Shown: positions 63,806-64,000 of the stretch, piece after piece
Layout of the letters: every line of letters begins with the position of its first letter
Numbering within the stretch: position 1 is the first letter of the stretch
Origin: an uncultured Pseudohongiella sp.
GTDB taxonomy: Bacteria > Pseudomonadota > Gammaproteobacteria > Pseudomonadales > Pseudohongiellaceae
Assembly (NCBI GenBank): GCA_951812965.1
Contig: OX638341.1
Span: 1,346,438 to 1,410,437, forward strand
DNA: 64,000 bases
Reading direction: 5' to 3'
The notes under the pieces: generated by a model
Seen by the model: the letters and a program-made list of their open reading frames with translations, nothing else
Told to the model about the DNA's origin: nothing
The model's database searches: none
Translations under genes and position numbers: made by a program

Positions 63806-64000
63806 ATGTCCCGAGGAACACATGATCGCCGAAAAGGCGATTTTTCGAAGAATCTCAAGCCGCTTTCCCTGGCGGTAGCCGCTGCCCTGAGTCCGCTCGC
63901 CGGACAGTCACTGGCCCAGGAAGGCGCCGGAATCGAGCAAATTGTCGTAACTGGTTTCCGCCAGAGTCTCCTGAACGCCATGGCGGTGAAGCGGAATTCG
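63806..64000 (+). CDS. TonB-dependent receptor (partial, N-terminal end)
   Basis: The 65 visible codons start MSRGTHDRRKGDFSKN, with a signal-like LAVAAALSPLAGQSLAQ. They then give IEQIVVTGFRQSLLNAMAVKRNS, the usual plug-domain opening of TonB-dependent receptors in this lineage. It is truncated by the window edge. With the operator upstream it would import the glycan processed by the neighbouring GH43, sulfatase and GH13 enzymes. Confidence 0.85.
   Translation, partial: MSRGTHDRRKGDFSKNLKPLSLAVAAALSPLAGQSLAQEGAGIEQIVVTGFRQSLLNAMAVKRNS

Overview
The window looks like the chromosome of a GC-rich, Gram-negative gammaproteobacterium, probably marine or environmental. The evidence is the tesA/ybbA/ybbP arrangement, mpl, pdxJ, pdxH, ubiX, many lipoproteins, TAT-exported enzymes, a PQQ/cytochrome c dehydrogenase and a TonB-dependent receptor locus. 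The genus cannot be fixed from sequence alone. No rRNA, complete tRNA or CRISPR array was seen.

Layout. 1-6.2 kb (minus strand): an unusual RiPP/TOMM-like operon. It encodes an NHLP leader peptide fused to a terpene-cyclase-like toroid, an AlkB-type di-iron hydroxylase fused to a degenerate GlnE adenylyltransferase domain, and an E1-like/YcaO cyclodehydratase. The operon continues off the left edge. 6.4-20 kb: an MFS drug exporter, DUF6152 and DUF6351 exported proteins, a HupE-like/cytochrome gene set, a PQQ dehydrogenase, and a DprE1/DprE2-like pair. 20-31 kb: a phosphatase, an isomerase, a complete IS110 element, a linalool dehydratase/isomerase-like enzyme, a YyaL/DsbD-like fusion and a HigB/HigA-ImmA toxin-antitoxin pair. 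31-46.6 kb: mostly housekeeping (cobB, bcp-ybfF-pdxJ-MFS operon, tesA/ybbA/ybbP, pdxH, pfp, ubiX). 46.6-54.2 kb: a defence island with toxin-antitoxin genes, broken AbiE genes, a broken DNA methyltransferase, an AT-rich TIR-STAND protein and a DUF4143 ATPase next to six 23-bp tandem repeats. 54.5-64 kb: a LacI-controlled carbohydrate locus (GH13, flavin halogenase-like protein, SLC45-like transporter, GH43, sulfatase, TonB receptor) with matching palindromic operators at both ends.

Two results stand out. First, the IS110 element carries a bridge RNA whose four guide segments can be read by eye. They match the element's own ends and the palindromic repeat it interrupted, around a CT core. Second, the TOMM-like operon combines two domain fusions I do not know from any characterised pathway. 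A family of about 118-bp palindromic repeats (five loci) is scattered through the window and contains the IS110 target.
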